A DNA stretch of 64,000 bases from Hyphomonadaceae bacterium ML37 (GTDB lineage: Bacteria; Pseudomonadota; Alphaproteobacteria; Caulobacterales; Maricaulaceae). Numbering within the stretch: position 1 is the stretch's first letter; each line of letters starts with the position of its first letter. Position numbers and translations under genes: made by a program. The stretch lies in NCBI GenBank assembly GCA_027627685.1, contig CP091241.1, forward strand, positions 2,666,396 through 2,730,395. The letters are read 5' to 3'. The notes under the pieces are model-generated. The model searched no databases. It was given only the letters and a program-made list of their open reading frames with translations, and was not told where the DNA came from. Of the stretch, positions 36,326-45,208 are shown in pieces.

Positions 36326-36913
36326 ATGCGTCATCGGTGCAGCACGCTGGCCGCCAGCCTGGCCGTGTCGGCCAGTCTCGCCGCCTGCGCCGGGCACGCC
36401 CCGGCCCCGATGGCCGAGGCCGCATCCGGACCGGAGGCCCGGATTGTCCTGGCGCTCGAAACCGGCCTGCAGGCCGAATTGGCGCGTGACGGCGCCGCCA
36501 TGCTGACCGCCGCCACGCTGCTGGACTCCAGCGGCGCACGGCCTGCCGAGGGCGAAGCAAACCTGGCGGCGCGCTGGCGGAATATGGCCCGTGATCTGGG
36601 TCATTCTGCGCCGCCCGTACGCGGACGAATCGCCGGGCCGGCCTACCGCATCGGCAGCGTGGGTCCAGGCGAGGCGGCGGTGCTGCGCGACAGCTTCCAC
36701 TCGGGCCGCGCGGCGAGGGTCTCGCTGCAGGCCCGCAGCGCCGGGGTGCTGCGCCTGTCGGTCCAGCGCACAGATGGCGAAGCGGTTTGCGACGTGCTGG
36801 CGGCCGACGCACCGGGAAACTGCCAGTGGATTCCGGTGTGGTCGGAGCCGTTCACCATAGAGATCGCCCATCTCACCGGCGGCCCGGTTGAATATTATCT
36901 GATCACCAACTGA
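36326..36913 (+). CDS. Putative lipoprotein of unknown function
   Basis: A 195-residue exported protein with lipobox LAAC (Cys near residue 21). Mature regions include GPAYRIGSVGPGEAAVLRDSFHSG and a beta-rich C-terminal part ending EIAHLTGGPVEYYLITN. It diverges from the histidine kinase with only 17 bases between starts and converges on the CHAT gene. No family was recognised; a ligand-sensing partner of the kinase or an accessory of the CHAT protein are both possible. Confidence 0.65.
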   Translation: MRHRCSTLAASLAVSASLAACAGHAPAPMAEAASGPEARIVLALETGLQAELARDGAAMLTAATLLDSSGARPAEGEANLAARWRNMARDLGHSAPPVRGRIAGPAYRIGSVGPGEAAVLRDSFHSGRAARVSLQARSAGVLRLSVQRTDGEAVCDVLAADAPGNCQWIPVWSEPFTIEIAHLTGGPVEYYLITN

Positions 36914-36938
36914 CATCTGACGGGCTGACATCGCCAGG

Positions 36939-39875
36939 TCACTGTCCGATCAGGGCGAAGGGCCCCCAGACGCCGGGATGGCTGCTACCGTCAATCGTGT
37001 CATCCTGCATCAGCCCCAACACCGCATTGCGGAACGCCTGCGCGCGCGGCTCGCCGGCCAGCGACCGGCGCGCGGTCTGCGCCGTAATCGCCGCCGCCGC
37101 ATCGTCCCGCACCGTCCAGTGCGACACCAGAAGGCTGCGGGCGCCCGCATAAAGAAAGGCCTGGGCCAGCCTGTCGGGCGAGCGCGCCGCGCCGTCCGCG
37201 GCGAAGGTATTGCACGCCGACAGCACCACCCAGTCGGCATTGAGCGGCAGGCGGGCGATCTCGGACGCGGTCAGCAGACCGTCATCCAGCGGGCCGGATT
37301 CATCCGGCGGCGTGAAGGCCAGCGCTGGCTCCAGCACCGTCTCCAGTTCTCCGCTCAACAGCCCGTGGGTGGCGAAGACCAGCGTGCTCGCGCGGCTGAG
37401 ATCGGCGGTCTTCACCGCCGCTTCGGTGGCGTCAGCGCCAAGGCGGATGTCAGAGCGGTCCGCGCCAAACACCAGCGCCAGCTCCTCCAGCTCGGCGCGC
37501 GCGCCGGGCAATGGCGCCAGCGATGAAAGGGACCGTGTGGCGCTCTCTCCACCCCCGCTGCGCACCAGCGCCGCCATCGTGACCGGGCCGCCATCCCCCT
37601 CGCCGGCAAAGTCCGGCGCGCCAAAACCCATCAGGAAGGGATCCCGTACGCCGCCCCCGTGGGCGTGGCGGGCTGTGAGGCTCGAAAAGTCCGGCAGGGC
37701 CGCCGTGGCGTGCCGCCGGATCAACCAGGGCGCGGCCCGCAAGCCGGCGCCGTCTGTCAGCGGCGCGTCAAATTCATCGGTAAGCAGCACCGTGAAAGGA
37801 ATGGACCGGTAGGGCCCGTCGGCCACGATCAGCAGCGTCGTCTCCGCCTCCAGCCCCTGCGTCAGGCGCGGCGTGAACACCCCGGCGTAAAGCTGATGGG
37901 CCTGCTCGGCCGGGAACGGCCGCACATCGCCGCCTGACGGACCGGCTTCCAGCGCGGACCGCAGCGTGGTGACGGCCTCCAGCGCCGTATCCGCGTCGAT
38001 CGCCAAACGGTCCATATGCACCTCGTCCGGCGTGATGCGAAGGCTCACCCCGCCTGCGGGCGTGAAGGCGAAGGCGACAATCGTTTCTTGGGGCTGAAGT
38101 GCGTCGCGGACCGTTTGCAGGCTGACGCCCGCCAGACCGCCAGGCGTGGCGCCCGCATCCGTAAGCTGACCCAGCCCGGCGCGCGCCGCATCATAGGCGT
38201 CACGCGCATTCGCAAGCGCCTGCGGGTCCGGCGTTCCGGCAGCCGAGCGCACGCGGATATAACTTTCTTCGGCCAGGCGCACGGCCCGCCAGCCATCCTG
38301 CCGCGCGCGGATCAGATTGGCCGCGTCCACGCCTTCGGCCCGCGCCCGCAGGGCTGTCGCCTCGGCGGCCAGCGCCAGTCCCGTCATCTGGACATGCTGC
38401 ATATAGCGAAAGGCGGCCTCGGCGTCGCTGGCGGCGAAGGCGACGTCCAGCGCGCGGCGGAACGCGCGCTGGCGCCGGCGGGCCATGTCCCTCGCGCTGT
38501 CGACATCCACCAGGCTGAGATCGGCGGCCAGCGCCGTGACGGCATTGTTGGCCGCGCGCGGGACAAAGCGCATGGCGTCGCCGCTCATCGCCGATATCCA
38601 GGCCTCGTCAATGGCCAGCTCGAGCCGCCGCTCATGGCCTTCGGGCAGGTAGGACGCGGCCAGCGCCCGCGCATCGCCGAGATATTGCCGGCCCATGTCA
38701 AAATCGCCCGACAGGGTCTCCAGAGCCGCCAGTTCAGTCAGAACCCGCAAACGGTCCGGCCCTCCGGTCCCGGCTGCATCAAAAACGGCCAATGAATTGA
38801 GATATTCAGAGCGCGCAGCGTCCATCTCTCCCGCCGCGAGCGCGGCGTCGGCGGCGTTCATCTGCATGCGCGCCGCTTCGACCGAGTCCGCACCGGCGGC
38901 GTTTCGGTAGATGTCGCGCGCGGCGAGAAACAGCGGGCGCGCTTCGGCGGCGCGGCCCTGCGCAAACAGCGCCACGCCCAGATTGTTCAGCGTGTCGGCC
39001 ACCTGGGGATGGGCTTCGCCCAGGCTTGCCCGGCGATCTTCCAGAATCCGGCGCAGCAGGGGTTCAGCCGCTTCATACCGGCCCCACGCATTGAGCGCGC
39101 CGGCATAGCTTGATTGCGCAAAACCAATGAAGGGATGTCCGGGCGGCAGATTGGCTTCGAGCTGTTCGGCGGCGCTGCGCGACAGCTCCGCCGCATCGCC
39201 ATAGCGGTGGGCGCGGATCAGGATCGCGGCCAGGCTGACCTGCGTCATCGCGATGTGAGGGTGGCCGTCCTCCAGCACGGCGCGGCGGATATCCAGCGAG
39301 CGTTCGACCAGCGCAATCGCATTGTCCAGATCACCGCGCGCGTTCAGCACCGAGCCGAGCTCGAAATAGGACCGGGCGATTTGCGGGTGGTTTTCGGGGT
39401 AGAGCGCACGGCGGATATCCAGCACCTGCCGCTGCACAGCCTCGGCCTCTTCCAGACGGCCCAGCGTCGCCAGGATGGACGCGACATTGCCCAGCGACTG
39501 CTCAAGCGCTTCGCGGTGCTCCGGGCCTGCGGACGCGAAAATGTCCGCCGCTTCCTGGAAATTGGCGAGCGCAGCTTCACGGCCGCCATCATAGAAAATG
39601 GCCGAGCCCAGCTGGTTGATGATGGCCGCGCGATCATGCGCCGCCACCCCGTCCAGCGCCTGCGCCGCGTCATGGGCGGCTTGCCAGGCGGCGCGCGCGC
39701 CGGCCGGGTCCTGCTCCATATCAATGGCTTCGGCGGCGGCGATCAGGGCGCGGGCAGAGGCGTCGGTGATGCTCGGCGCCAGTGGCGGCGGCGCGTCCTG
39801 GGACAATGCGGCGGGCGAGATCATCAATGCCAGCGCAAGCGCGAGCGCCCACACGGTGAACACGATACGGTTCAT
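36939..39875 (-). CDS. Exported TPR-CHAT protease-like protein
   Basis: A 978-residue protein with an N-terminal signal peptide (ALALALALMISPAALSQ), a series of TPR repeats over about residues 90-420 (for example AEAVQRQVLDIRRALYPENHPQIA and its copies), a helical linker, and a C-terminal CHAT (caspase-HetF-associated) domain. The catalytic pair is recognisable: histidine in LVFATHGLLSGE and cysteine in WVVLSACNTFAADG. GGGGAGG precedes the chosen ATG. A second, truncated CHAT gene and an alpha/beta hydrolase lie next to it. A signal peptide is notable because characterised CHAT proteases are cytoplasmic. Substrate unknown. Confidence 0.88.
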   Translation of the reverse strand: MNRIVFTVWALALALALMISPAALSQDAPPPLAPSITDASARALIAAAEAIDMEQDPAGARAAWQAAHDAAQALDGVAAHDRAAIINQLGSAIFYDGGREAALANFQEAADIFASAGPEHREALEQSLGNVASILATLGRLEEAEAVQRQVLDIRRALYPENHPQIARSYFELGSVLNARGDLDNAIALVERSLDIRRAVLEDGHPHIAMTQVSLAAILIRAHRYGDAAELSRSAAEQLEANLPPGHPFIGFAQSSYAGALNAWGRYEAAEPLLRRILEDRRASLGEAHPQVADTLNNLGVALFAQGRAAEARPLFLAARDIYRNAAGADSVEAARMQMNAADAALAAGEMDAARSEYLNSLAVFDAAGTGGPDRLRVLTELAALETLSGDFDMGRQYLGDARALAASYLPEGHERRLELAIDEAWISAMSGDAMRFVPRAANNAVTALAADLSLVDVDSARDMARRRQRAFRRALDVAFAASDAEAAFRYMQHVQMTGLALAAEATALRARAEGVDAANLIRARQDGWRAVRLAEESYIRVRSAAGTPDPQALANARDAYDAARAGLGQLTDAGATPGGLAGVSLQTVRDALQPQETIVAFAFTPAGGVSLRITPDEVHMDRLAIDADTALEAVTTLRSALEAGPSGGDVRPFPAEQAHQLYAGVFTPRLTQGLEAETTLLIVADGPYRSIPFTVLLTDEFDAPLTDGAGLRAAPWLIRRHATAALPDFSSLTARHAHGGGVRDPFLMGFGAPDFAGEGDGGPVTMAALVRSGGGESATRSLSSLAPLPGARAELEELALVFGADRSDIRLGADATEAAVKTADLSRASTLVFATHGLLSGELETVLEPALAFTPPDESGPLDDGLLTASEIARLPLNADWVVLSACNTFAADGAARSPDRLAQAFLYAGARSLLVSHWTVRDDAAAAITAQTARRSLAGEPRAQAFRNAVLGLMQDDTIDGSSHPGVWGPFALIGQ

Positions 39876-40091
39876 GAACCCAACCTCCCCCGCAGACTTT
39901 GTCCCGGACGCATGATTACCGGTCCCGCACCGTCTGGCAAACGCCGCGCTCGCCGCAAAAAGTCTGACTTTCACGGTCAGACGGGCTGAAACACTCCGCC
40001 CGGTCGCCGCGCCAGCTTGCCCCCATGGTGGGCGTGTCCCAATATCGAGACGTCAGAATAAGGCTCTGGCGCAAGGGTGGGGAGATCGGGC

Positions 40092-41831
40092 ATGGGTTTC
40101 AGGCACACTATGGCGTTCGCGCTTGCTCTGGCGGGGCTCGCGGCTTTGCCCGCCGCACCCGTTCAGGCGCAGGCCTGCAATGTGGCGCAGAGCGAGATCG
40201 CTGCACTGGACCTGTCCGGGCTGGAGCTCAGCCAGGCTGAACAGATTGCGTTCCATTTCGATGTGGGCGAGTGGCGCGCAGGGTGCGGCGACATCGCCGC
40301 GGCGCGCAGCGCTTATGCGCAGGCGCGCGCCCTGATCGCGGCCACACAAGACGTCGACGGCGCCTGGGCGCTCGGGCTTCTGACCGAAGCGCGCATGGAG
40401 GCTGCGCAGGGCCAATTTGATCGCGCGCGCGGGATCATTGACGAAGCGGACGCGATGCTGGTGGACGCCGGCGCCGCGCGGGCGCGTGATTTTCTGTTCC
40501 TGATGGAGACCGCGCTGATCGTCGAGGCCGCCGCGTCCGCCGCTGATCAGTCCCATAGCCGTGAAGCGGTGCAGGCGGAACTGGCCGCCTTGCGGGCCCA
40601 GGCCGCGAGCGAGGATGAAGCGGCGCTGACGCGTGATCCCGAAGCGGGGGCGGACGCCGACCACGTGGTCGTGCCGGTCTTCTATGGCGTCAACAGGCTG
40701 CGCACGGGCTCAGACGATCCCAATGCCTTCTATGGCGCGTCGGCCGGCCCTCTGGATCTGGGCGTCGTCACGGTGTCGGTGCCGCGCAATCGCGAAGTCG
40801 GGTCGATCCCGCGGCGCGGCGATTATCCCGGCGATATCGACCAGTATCGCGGAGACTATTTCATCCTGGAGCGGGTGGAGCCGTTCGCCGATGATTACGC
40901 GTTCACCGGCGCGCTGGGCGAGGCCATGGACGCGTCGGAGCGGCGCGAGCTGCTGGTCTTCATTCACGGGTTCAATTCCGATTTCCGCGGGGCCGCCGAG
41001 CGCGCCGCCCAGCTGGCGGTGGATCTGGAGATTGATGGCGTCCCGGCGCTCTATTCCTGGCCGTCGCGAGGCTCCCTCCTGGGCTATTTCGCCGATGGGC
41101 GCGAGGTCAATGACCAGAATGTCGGAGATCTGGTGGACTATCTCTACCTCCTCATGAGCGGCGCCAACGCGGATCGCATCCACATCGTCGCGCACTCCAT
41201 GGGCAACCGCTTCCTCGCCCGCGCGCTGGAGCGTCTGGCCGAAACCTATCCCAACCCGCCCGAACCGCTGTTTGACCAGGTGGTGTGGGCGTCGCCCGAT
41301 GTCGACGCACAGGAATTCATGGCGCTGGTTCCGCAGGTGGGCCATCTTGCGGCGGACATGACGCTCTACACCTCCAGCCGCGACCGCGCCTTGCGCCTGT
41401 CACGGCGGATCAATGGCGGCGCGCCGCGCGCGGGTGATTCCAGCCCGCCCTATCCGGTGGTGCTGGCGGGATTGAGCACGGTGGACACCACGGCGGCGGG
41501 CGGGCGCGGGCTGGGGCACTCCGACTATGCCGGCCCGGCCATGGACGATTTCCGGGCGCTGATCTGGCTGTCGCTGAGCCCGCAGGAGCGCTGCATCCTG
41601 CATACGGACACCGGCCAGCTCGGCCAGTTCTACGCTGTCGATCCCCAGACCGGGGCGAATTGCGAACTGGATGTGTTCAAATACTCTATCACGGCCATGC
41701 GCCGCGGCGGCGAGGATGGCGATCCGATGGCGCTGCTGCAGAGCGCCGTGGCCACGCCGGGCGCGGCGATCACGGACAGGCTGGATGAGGTGCGCATCCT
41801 GATCACCCGGCTGATGGCGGGGCGCCAATAG
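40092..41831 (+). CDS. Exported alpha/beta hydrolase, DUF900 type
   Basis: A 579-residue protein with a signal peptide (FALALAGLAALPAAPVQAQA), a helical N-terminal region of about 150 residues possibly TPR-like, then an alpha/beta-hydrolase domain of the DUF900 kind. Its oxyanion segment is LLVFIHGFNSDF, SWPSRGSLLGY follows, and the nucleophile elbow is IVAHSMGNRFL; DVDAQEF may include the acid. It is divergent from the TPR-CHAT gene across 216 bases and converges on the truncated CHAT gene. A DUF900 hydrolase between two CHAT genes suggests a functional module. The true start could be a GTG 15 bases upstream. Confidence 0.82.
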   Translation: MGFRHTMAFALALAGLAALPAAPVQAQACNVAQSEIAALDLSGLELSQAEQIAFHFDVGEWRAGCGDIAAARSAYAQARALIAATQDVDGAWALGLLTEARMEAAQGQFDRARGIIDEADAMLVDAGAARARDFLFLMETALIVEAAASAADQSHSREAVQAELAALRAQAASEDEAALTRDPEAGADADHVVVPVFYGVNRLRTGSDDPNAFYGASAGPLDLGVVTVSVPRNREVGSIPRRGDYPGDIDQYRGDYFILERVEPFADDYAFTGALGEAMDASERRELLVFIHGFNSDFRGAAERAAQLAVDLEIDGVPALYSWPSRGSLLGYFADGREVNDQNVGDLVDYLYLLMSGANADRIHIVAHSMGNRFLARALERLAETYPNPPEPLFDQVVWASPDVDAQEFMALVPQVGHLAADMTLYTSSRDRALRLSRRINGGAPRAGDSSPPYPVVLAGLSTVDTTAAGGRGLGHSDYAGPAMDDFRALIWLSLSPQERCILHTDTGQLGQFYAVDPQTGANCELDVFKYSITAMRRGGEDGDPMALLQSAVATPGAAITDRLDEVRILITRLMAGRQ

Positions 41832-41852
41832 CGCGGGGCGCGGGCCCCGCGC
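41831..41852. terminator. Hairpin between the converging hydrolase and CHAT genes
   Basis: A 9-base GC-only stem (41831-41839 with 41844-41852) and a 4-base loop, starting in the hydrolase stop codon. It has no T tract on either side, so termination is inferred from position and stem strength. Confidence 0.5.
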
Positions 41853-41866
41853 TGGCGCTGTGCGTC

Positions 41867-42856
41867 CTACTGCGCCGGGCGGTTCTGGCCGACCAGCACG
41901 AACGGCGCCCACATGGCCGGGTGGGCGAACTCCGGATCATCCATCATCGACATCATGGACTGGCGCAGCGCTTCCGCGCGGCCCGCTGACGGGTTGGCGT
42001 TCATGGACAGCGTGCCGGTGGTGATCCGGCGCGCGGCCGCATCATCGACGACCCAGTGGCTCACCAGAAGCGCGCGGGCGCCGGCATAGAAAAAGGCGCT
42101 GGCCAGACCCGACAGGCTTTCGGCGCCGGCGCCGCCGGGCGCCGCGGTGTTGCAGGCCGACAGGATCACCCAGTCAGCATCCAGCGTCAGATCGCGTGCA
42201 ATCTCGGACGCGGTCAGCAGCCCGTCATCGCCATCGCTGGCCTGGGCCGGCGGGGTCAGCACCAGGGCCGGCTCGGTCAGGCCTGGCAGTTCATCGGCGA
42301 TCAGGCCGTGGGTGGCGAAGGCGATCACCTGACGGTTCTGCAGATTGGCCGTGGTGCGCAGATTGCTCTCGGTGGCGCCGTCGCCGATCAGCAGATCACG
42401 CTGCGGCTCGCCGCCAAAGGCCTGGGCCAGGGCGATCAATTCGGGCCGGGTGTTGGGCAGGGCGCTCAGGGCGCGCACCGCCTCAACATCGGCCAGGAAC
42501 ACCCCGTCGCGCGACGCGCTGGCGTTGAAGACGCCGCGCGTTTGACCGCCGCGATTCTGACCGCCGCCCGAGCTGGCCGGCGCCCGCTCGCACCCGGCGC
42601 CCGACCGGGCGCCGATGCACGGATCGCCGACCCCGAGGAACGGGCCCGTCGCCCGGCTCGCCCCGAAGCGCGACAGCGATTGCAGCGATGCGGGCGTGGG
42701 CAGCACGGTCATGGCGAAACGGCGCCCGAGCCATGCGGTCTCGCGTAACGCCTGAACATCCTCGTCCGCGCCGCTGGGCAATTCGGTCACAAGCAACGCC
42801 AGCGGCAGGCTGGAGAGCGCGCCGGACGGGACGGCATAGACGTGGGTCTTGCCCTC
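41867..42856 (-). pseudogene. CHAT-domain protein, 5' end removed at the IS element
   Basis: The C-terminal CHAT part of a second protein related to the 978-residue one. The frame continues uninterrupted up to the IS boundary at 42856 (EGKTHVYAVPSGALSSLPLALL), then meets the IS inverted repeat. Catalytic-type motifs remain: VIAFATHGLIADE and WVILSACNTAAPGG. The N-terminal signal peptide and TPR part are missing. A TTG at 42796 could start a shortened product, but nothing indicates it is made. The insertion and its flanks suggest loss of the 5' portion. Confidence 0.85.
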
Positions 42857-42883
42857 TGTCCGTCGTCAGAACATTTGGCACAG
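42857..42883 (+). repeat. Left terminal inverted repeat of the IS3-family element
   Basis: Begins TGTCCGTCGTCAG and contains TGGCACAG. It marks the exact junction with the truncated CHAT gene. Confidence 0.88.
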
Positions 42884-42931
42884 ATGGCATCGTAGATTAG
42901 TGGAGCATCGGCCTCGTCTGGTTGGTTGATA

Positions 42932-43912
42932 TTAGGCGGCGTGCTTTCGGTGTTGCAAGCGTCGATGTTCGATGGTCTGTCGCTTGATCTTTTCACGCTC
43001 TTTGATGATGGCTGGGGCCCTGCCGAAGTAGGCGTCGGCGGGCGTCACGTTGTTCAGGCTCTCGTGGTAGCGTTGGTGATTGTAATGTTCGACGAACGCT
43101 TCGATCTGGGTCTCAAGATCGCCGGGCAGGAAGTAGTTTTCCAGCAGGATGCGGTTCTTCATGGTCTGGTGCCAGCGCTCGATCTTGCCCTGCGTCTGGG
43201 GATGGAACGGCGCACCGCGCACATGGCTCATACGCTGGGCCTCGATGTATTCGGCGAGCTCGCCGGCGATGTAACAAGGGCCATTATCCGACAGCAGGCG
43301 CGGCTTGTGATGGACGTTCACCTGGTCGCAGCCGGAAGCCGCGAGAGCGAGGTCCAGCGTGTCGGTCACGTCCTCGGCCCGCATATTGGTGCAAAGCTTC
43401 CAGGCGATGATGTAGCGCGAGAAGTCGTCGAGCACGGTTGACAGATACATCCAGCCCCAGCCGATGATCTTGAAGTAGGTAAAGTCGGTCTGCCACATCT
43501 CGTTCGGCCGGGTGGTCTTGGTGTGGAACTGGTCGGCGGCCTTGATCACGACATAGGCCGGGCTGGTGATCAGATCATGGGCCTTCAGAAGGCGATAGAC
43601 CGTCGCCTCCGACACGAAGTAACGCGTCTCGTCGGTGAACCGCACAGCCAGCTCGCGCGGGCTCAGCTCGGACTGCTCCAGCGCCAGTTCGATAATCTGG
43701 TCATGCACCTCGGCGGGGATGCGGTTCCACACCCTGCTTGGCGCTGATGGCCGGTCCTCTAGCGCTTCAGGTCCGCCTTCCAGATACCGGTCATACCAGC
43801 GATAAAAGGTCCGACGGGCTATACCCAGCTTGTCGAGCGTGACCTTGGCAGGCAGGTGCGACTGCTCGACGATCCTGATGATCTCGAGCTTCTCGGATGC
43901 GGGGTGCCTCAT
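42932..43912 (-). CDS. IS3-family transposase OrfB
   Basis: A 326-residue transposase with an N-terminal helix-turn-helix region and a retroviral-integrase-type catalytic domain. DDE residues are in WQTDFTYF, LLSDNGPCY and GKIERWHQTMK. Its ATG overlaps the orfA stop (ATGA at 43909-43912), so translation is by coupling rather than an obvious frameshift fusion. Basic C-terminus (RRLQHRKHAA). Intact. Confidence 0.95.
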   Translation of the reverse strand: MRHPASEKLEIIRIVEQSHLPAKVTLDKLGIARRTFYRWYDRYLEGGPEALEDRPSAPSRVWNRIPAEVHDQIIELALEQSELSPRELAVRFTDETRYFVSEATVYRLLKAHDLITSPAYVVIKAADQFHTKTTRPNEMWQTDFTYFKIIGWGWMYLSTVLDDFSRYIIAWKLCTNMRAEDVTDTLDLALAASGCDQVNVHHKPRLLSDNGPCYIAGELAEYIEAQRMSHVRGAPFHPQTQGKIERWHQTMKNRILLENYFLPGDLETQIEAFVEHYNHQRYHESLNNVTPADAYFGRAPAIIKEREKIKRQTIEHRRLQHRKHAA

Positions 43913-44283
43913 GCGTCGTCCTCCCCATCCGCGATCATGCTTTTTTTGAGCAGACGGTTCTCCAAGGTCAGATCAGCCACGCATTCTTTCAGGTCACGCG
44001 CCTGATGGCGCAGGTTCTTGACCTCGTCACTGGTGGCAGCACGTGCCGTGTCGCCCGCCAGTCGGCGCTTGCCAGCCTCCATGAACTCCTTCGACCAAGT
44101 ATAATAAAGGCTCTGGGCTATGCCTTCCTTGCGGCACAGCTCGGCGATGCTGTCGTCACCGCGCAGGCCTTCCAGAACAATGCGGATCTTGTCTTCAGCC
44201 GAGAAGTGTCGCCGGGTCGCTCGGCGAATGTCCTTCACAACGGTTGCAGCAGGGGCTTTGGGCTTTGTGGATTTGGATCTCAT
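43909..44283 (-). CDS. IS3-family transposase OrfA
   Basis: A 124-residue DNA-binding subunit with a helix-turn-helix (FSAEDKIRIVLEGLRGDDSIAELCRKEGI) and a C-terminal leucine-zipper-like coiled coil (VADLTLENRLLKKSM). It pairs with OrfB in the same element. Intact. Confidence 0.93.
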   Translation of the reverse strand: MRSKSTKPKAPAATVVKDIRRATRRHFSAEDKIRIVLEGLRGDDSIAELCRKEGIAQSLYYTWSKEFMEAGKRRLAGDTARAATSDEVKNLRHQARDLKECVADLTLENRLLKKSMIADGEDDA

Positions 44284-44341
44284 CTTCGTTCCTTCGTCAC
44301 TGCGACGAGACCCAAATCCTCCTTAAATCACAACCCCAAAC

Positions 44342-44368
44342 CTGTGCCATAGGTGCTGACGGGGGACA
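44342..44368 (-). repeat. Right terminal inverted repeat of the IS3-family element
   Basis: Read on the minus strand it begins TGTCCCCCGTCAG and contains TGGCACAG. It marks the junction with the truncated exported-protein gene. Confidence 0.88.
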
Positions 44369-44463
44369 GCAACAAGAATACGAGGCCGTTGCTGAGCATC
44401 CGCAACCGAAGCAGACGCTCCTGCTCCTAAAAGGCAAAGCGTAAGAGCAATTCGCAGGAACAT
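44369..44463 (-). pseudogene. Truncated 5' end of an exported-protein gene at the IS right end
   Basis: A good start (ATG at 44463 with TTAGGAG upstream) opens MFLRIALTLCLLGAGA..., a clear signal peptide ending near ADAQQ, followed by RPRILVA, then the IS. In-frame translation continues into the IS for 16 codons and stops at a TAA. It begins 9 bases after the preceding gene, so it was the last gene of the exported-protein operon. What protein it was cannot be told; it might be the missing front of the CHAT gene on the other side, with most of the gene deleted. Confidence 0.7.
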
Positions 44464-44472
44464 TTGGGTCTC

Positions 44473-45183
44473 CTAAAAATCAGCCAAGAGCGCTGCAGCC
44501 TCGTCCTGTGTGGGAAGAGAAAGGTTATTGGCCTGAAGATATTCACGGCTTGCCCTGAAAATATTTGTCGCAAGTCGTGCATTCTGAGGCAGTGTTGTAG
44601 TAACGGCAGTCACAAGCGACATAGTGCGTCGATTCCCCACGGCGTTGGCTGCAGAGCGGAGCCCCCCGAGCCCTCCGCCAATCCCACGAGCGCTACTGCT
44701 CGTATTTTCTGCGATTTCACGCGCCTGCTGGATAGCAATAGCATGATAGACAGAGCTCAGCCCGGAATGGAGGGTCGCATTTCGAATGTGTTGCTGCGCC
44801 TCTTCGCCTGCAACGCCGGCGAGGGCGCTAAGATCTATATTGCTTTTGCTAGAGATTTCTTCGTTGACTGCATTTATTTCATTACGTCCATAATCGCCAG
44901 CAAGCGCCGCCGGGAGCGCCATCAGCTGTTCGGCGGAAAGGCGATTATCAAGCGCAAGATAAACCTCGGCCAGCCCAGTGATCAAAGACGTCGTGCCCGC
45001 CGATAGCGTCGTCTCGAATGGTGCATCGCCAAAAAGGGTCGGGGATACGAATTCTGGCAGCTGGCCATTATCAGCCATTACCTGCAGTACGCGACTTGCA
45101 TTAACTTGGGCGAATGCTGAACCGCTACTGACAAATGCACCTGCTGTTGCGGCGCCTGCGATAAACATACGTCGTGAAAACAT
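44473..45183 (-). CDS. Exported protein of unknown function, Tat-like signal
   Basis: A 236-residue protein with SRRMFIAGAATAGAF at its N-terminus, a twin-arginine-type signal, then a largely helical mature domain (SLITGLAEVYLALDNRLSAEQLMALPAALAG). AGAGGAGA lies 6 bases before the chosen start; the frame is open further, but the extension is Arg-rich. It has visibly lower GC than the photosynthesis genes. Family unknown. It is the fourth gene of a leftward operon. Confidence 0.65.
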   Translation of the reverse strand: MFSRRMFIAGAATAGAFVSSGSAFAQVNASRVLQVMADNGQLPEFVSPTLFGDAPFETTLSAGTTSLITGLAEVYLALDNRLSAEQLMALPAALAGDYGRNEINAVNEEISSKSNIDLSALAGVAGEEAQQHIRNATLHSGLSSVYHAIAIQQAREIAENTSSSARGIGGGLGGLRSAANAVGNRRTMSLVTAVTTTLPQNARLATNIFRASREYLQANNLSLPTQDEAAALLADF

Positions 45184-45208
45184 AGCACTTCTCCTCTTGA
45201 AGGGGTTT

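Larger units (their letters stand above)
42857..44368 (-). mobile_element. Complete IS3-family insertion sequence, 1512 bp
   Basis: Bounded by imperfect terminal inverted repeats beginning TGTCC (22 of 27 positions match between 42857-42883 and the complement of 44342-44368). It contains orfA and orfB transposase genes with intact DDE residues, so it may still be active. The flanking bases (CTC before, GCA after) do not form a target-site duplication. The two interrupted genes on either side do not obviously join into one. Confidence 0.92.

Noticed and set aside
42853-44372. Target-site duplication of the IS3-family element
   Set aside because: The 3-5 bases on the two flanks (CCCTC left, GCAAC right) do not match.
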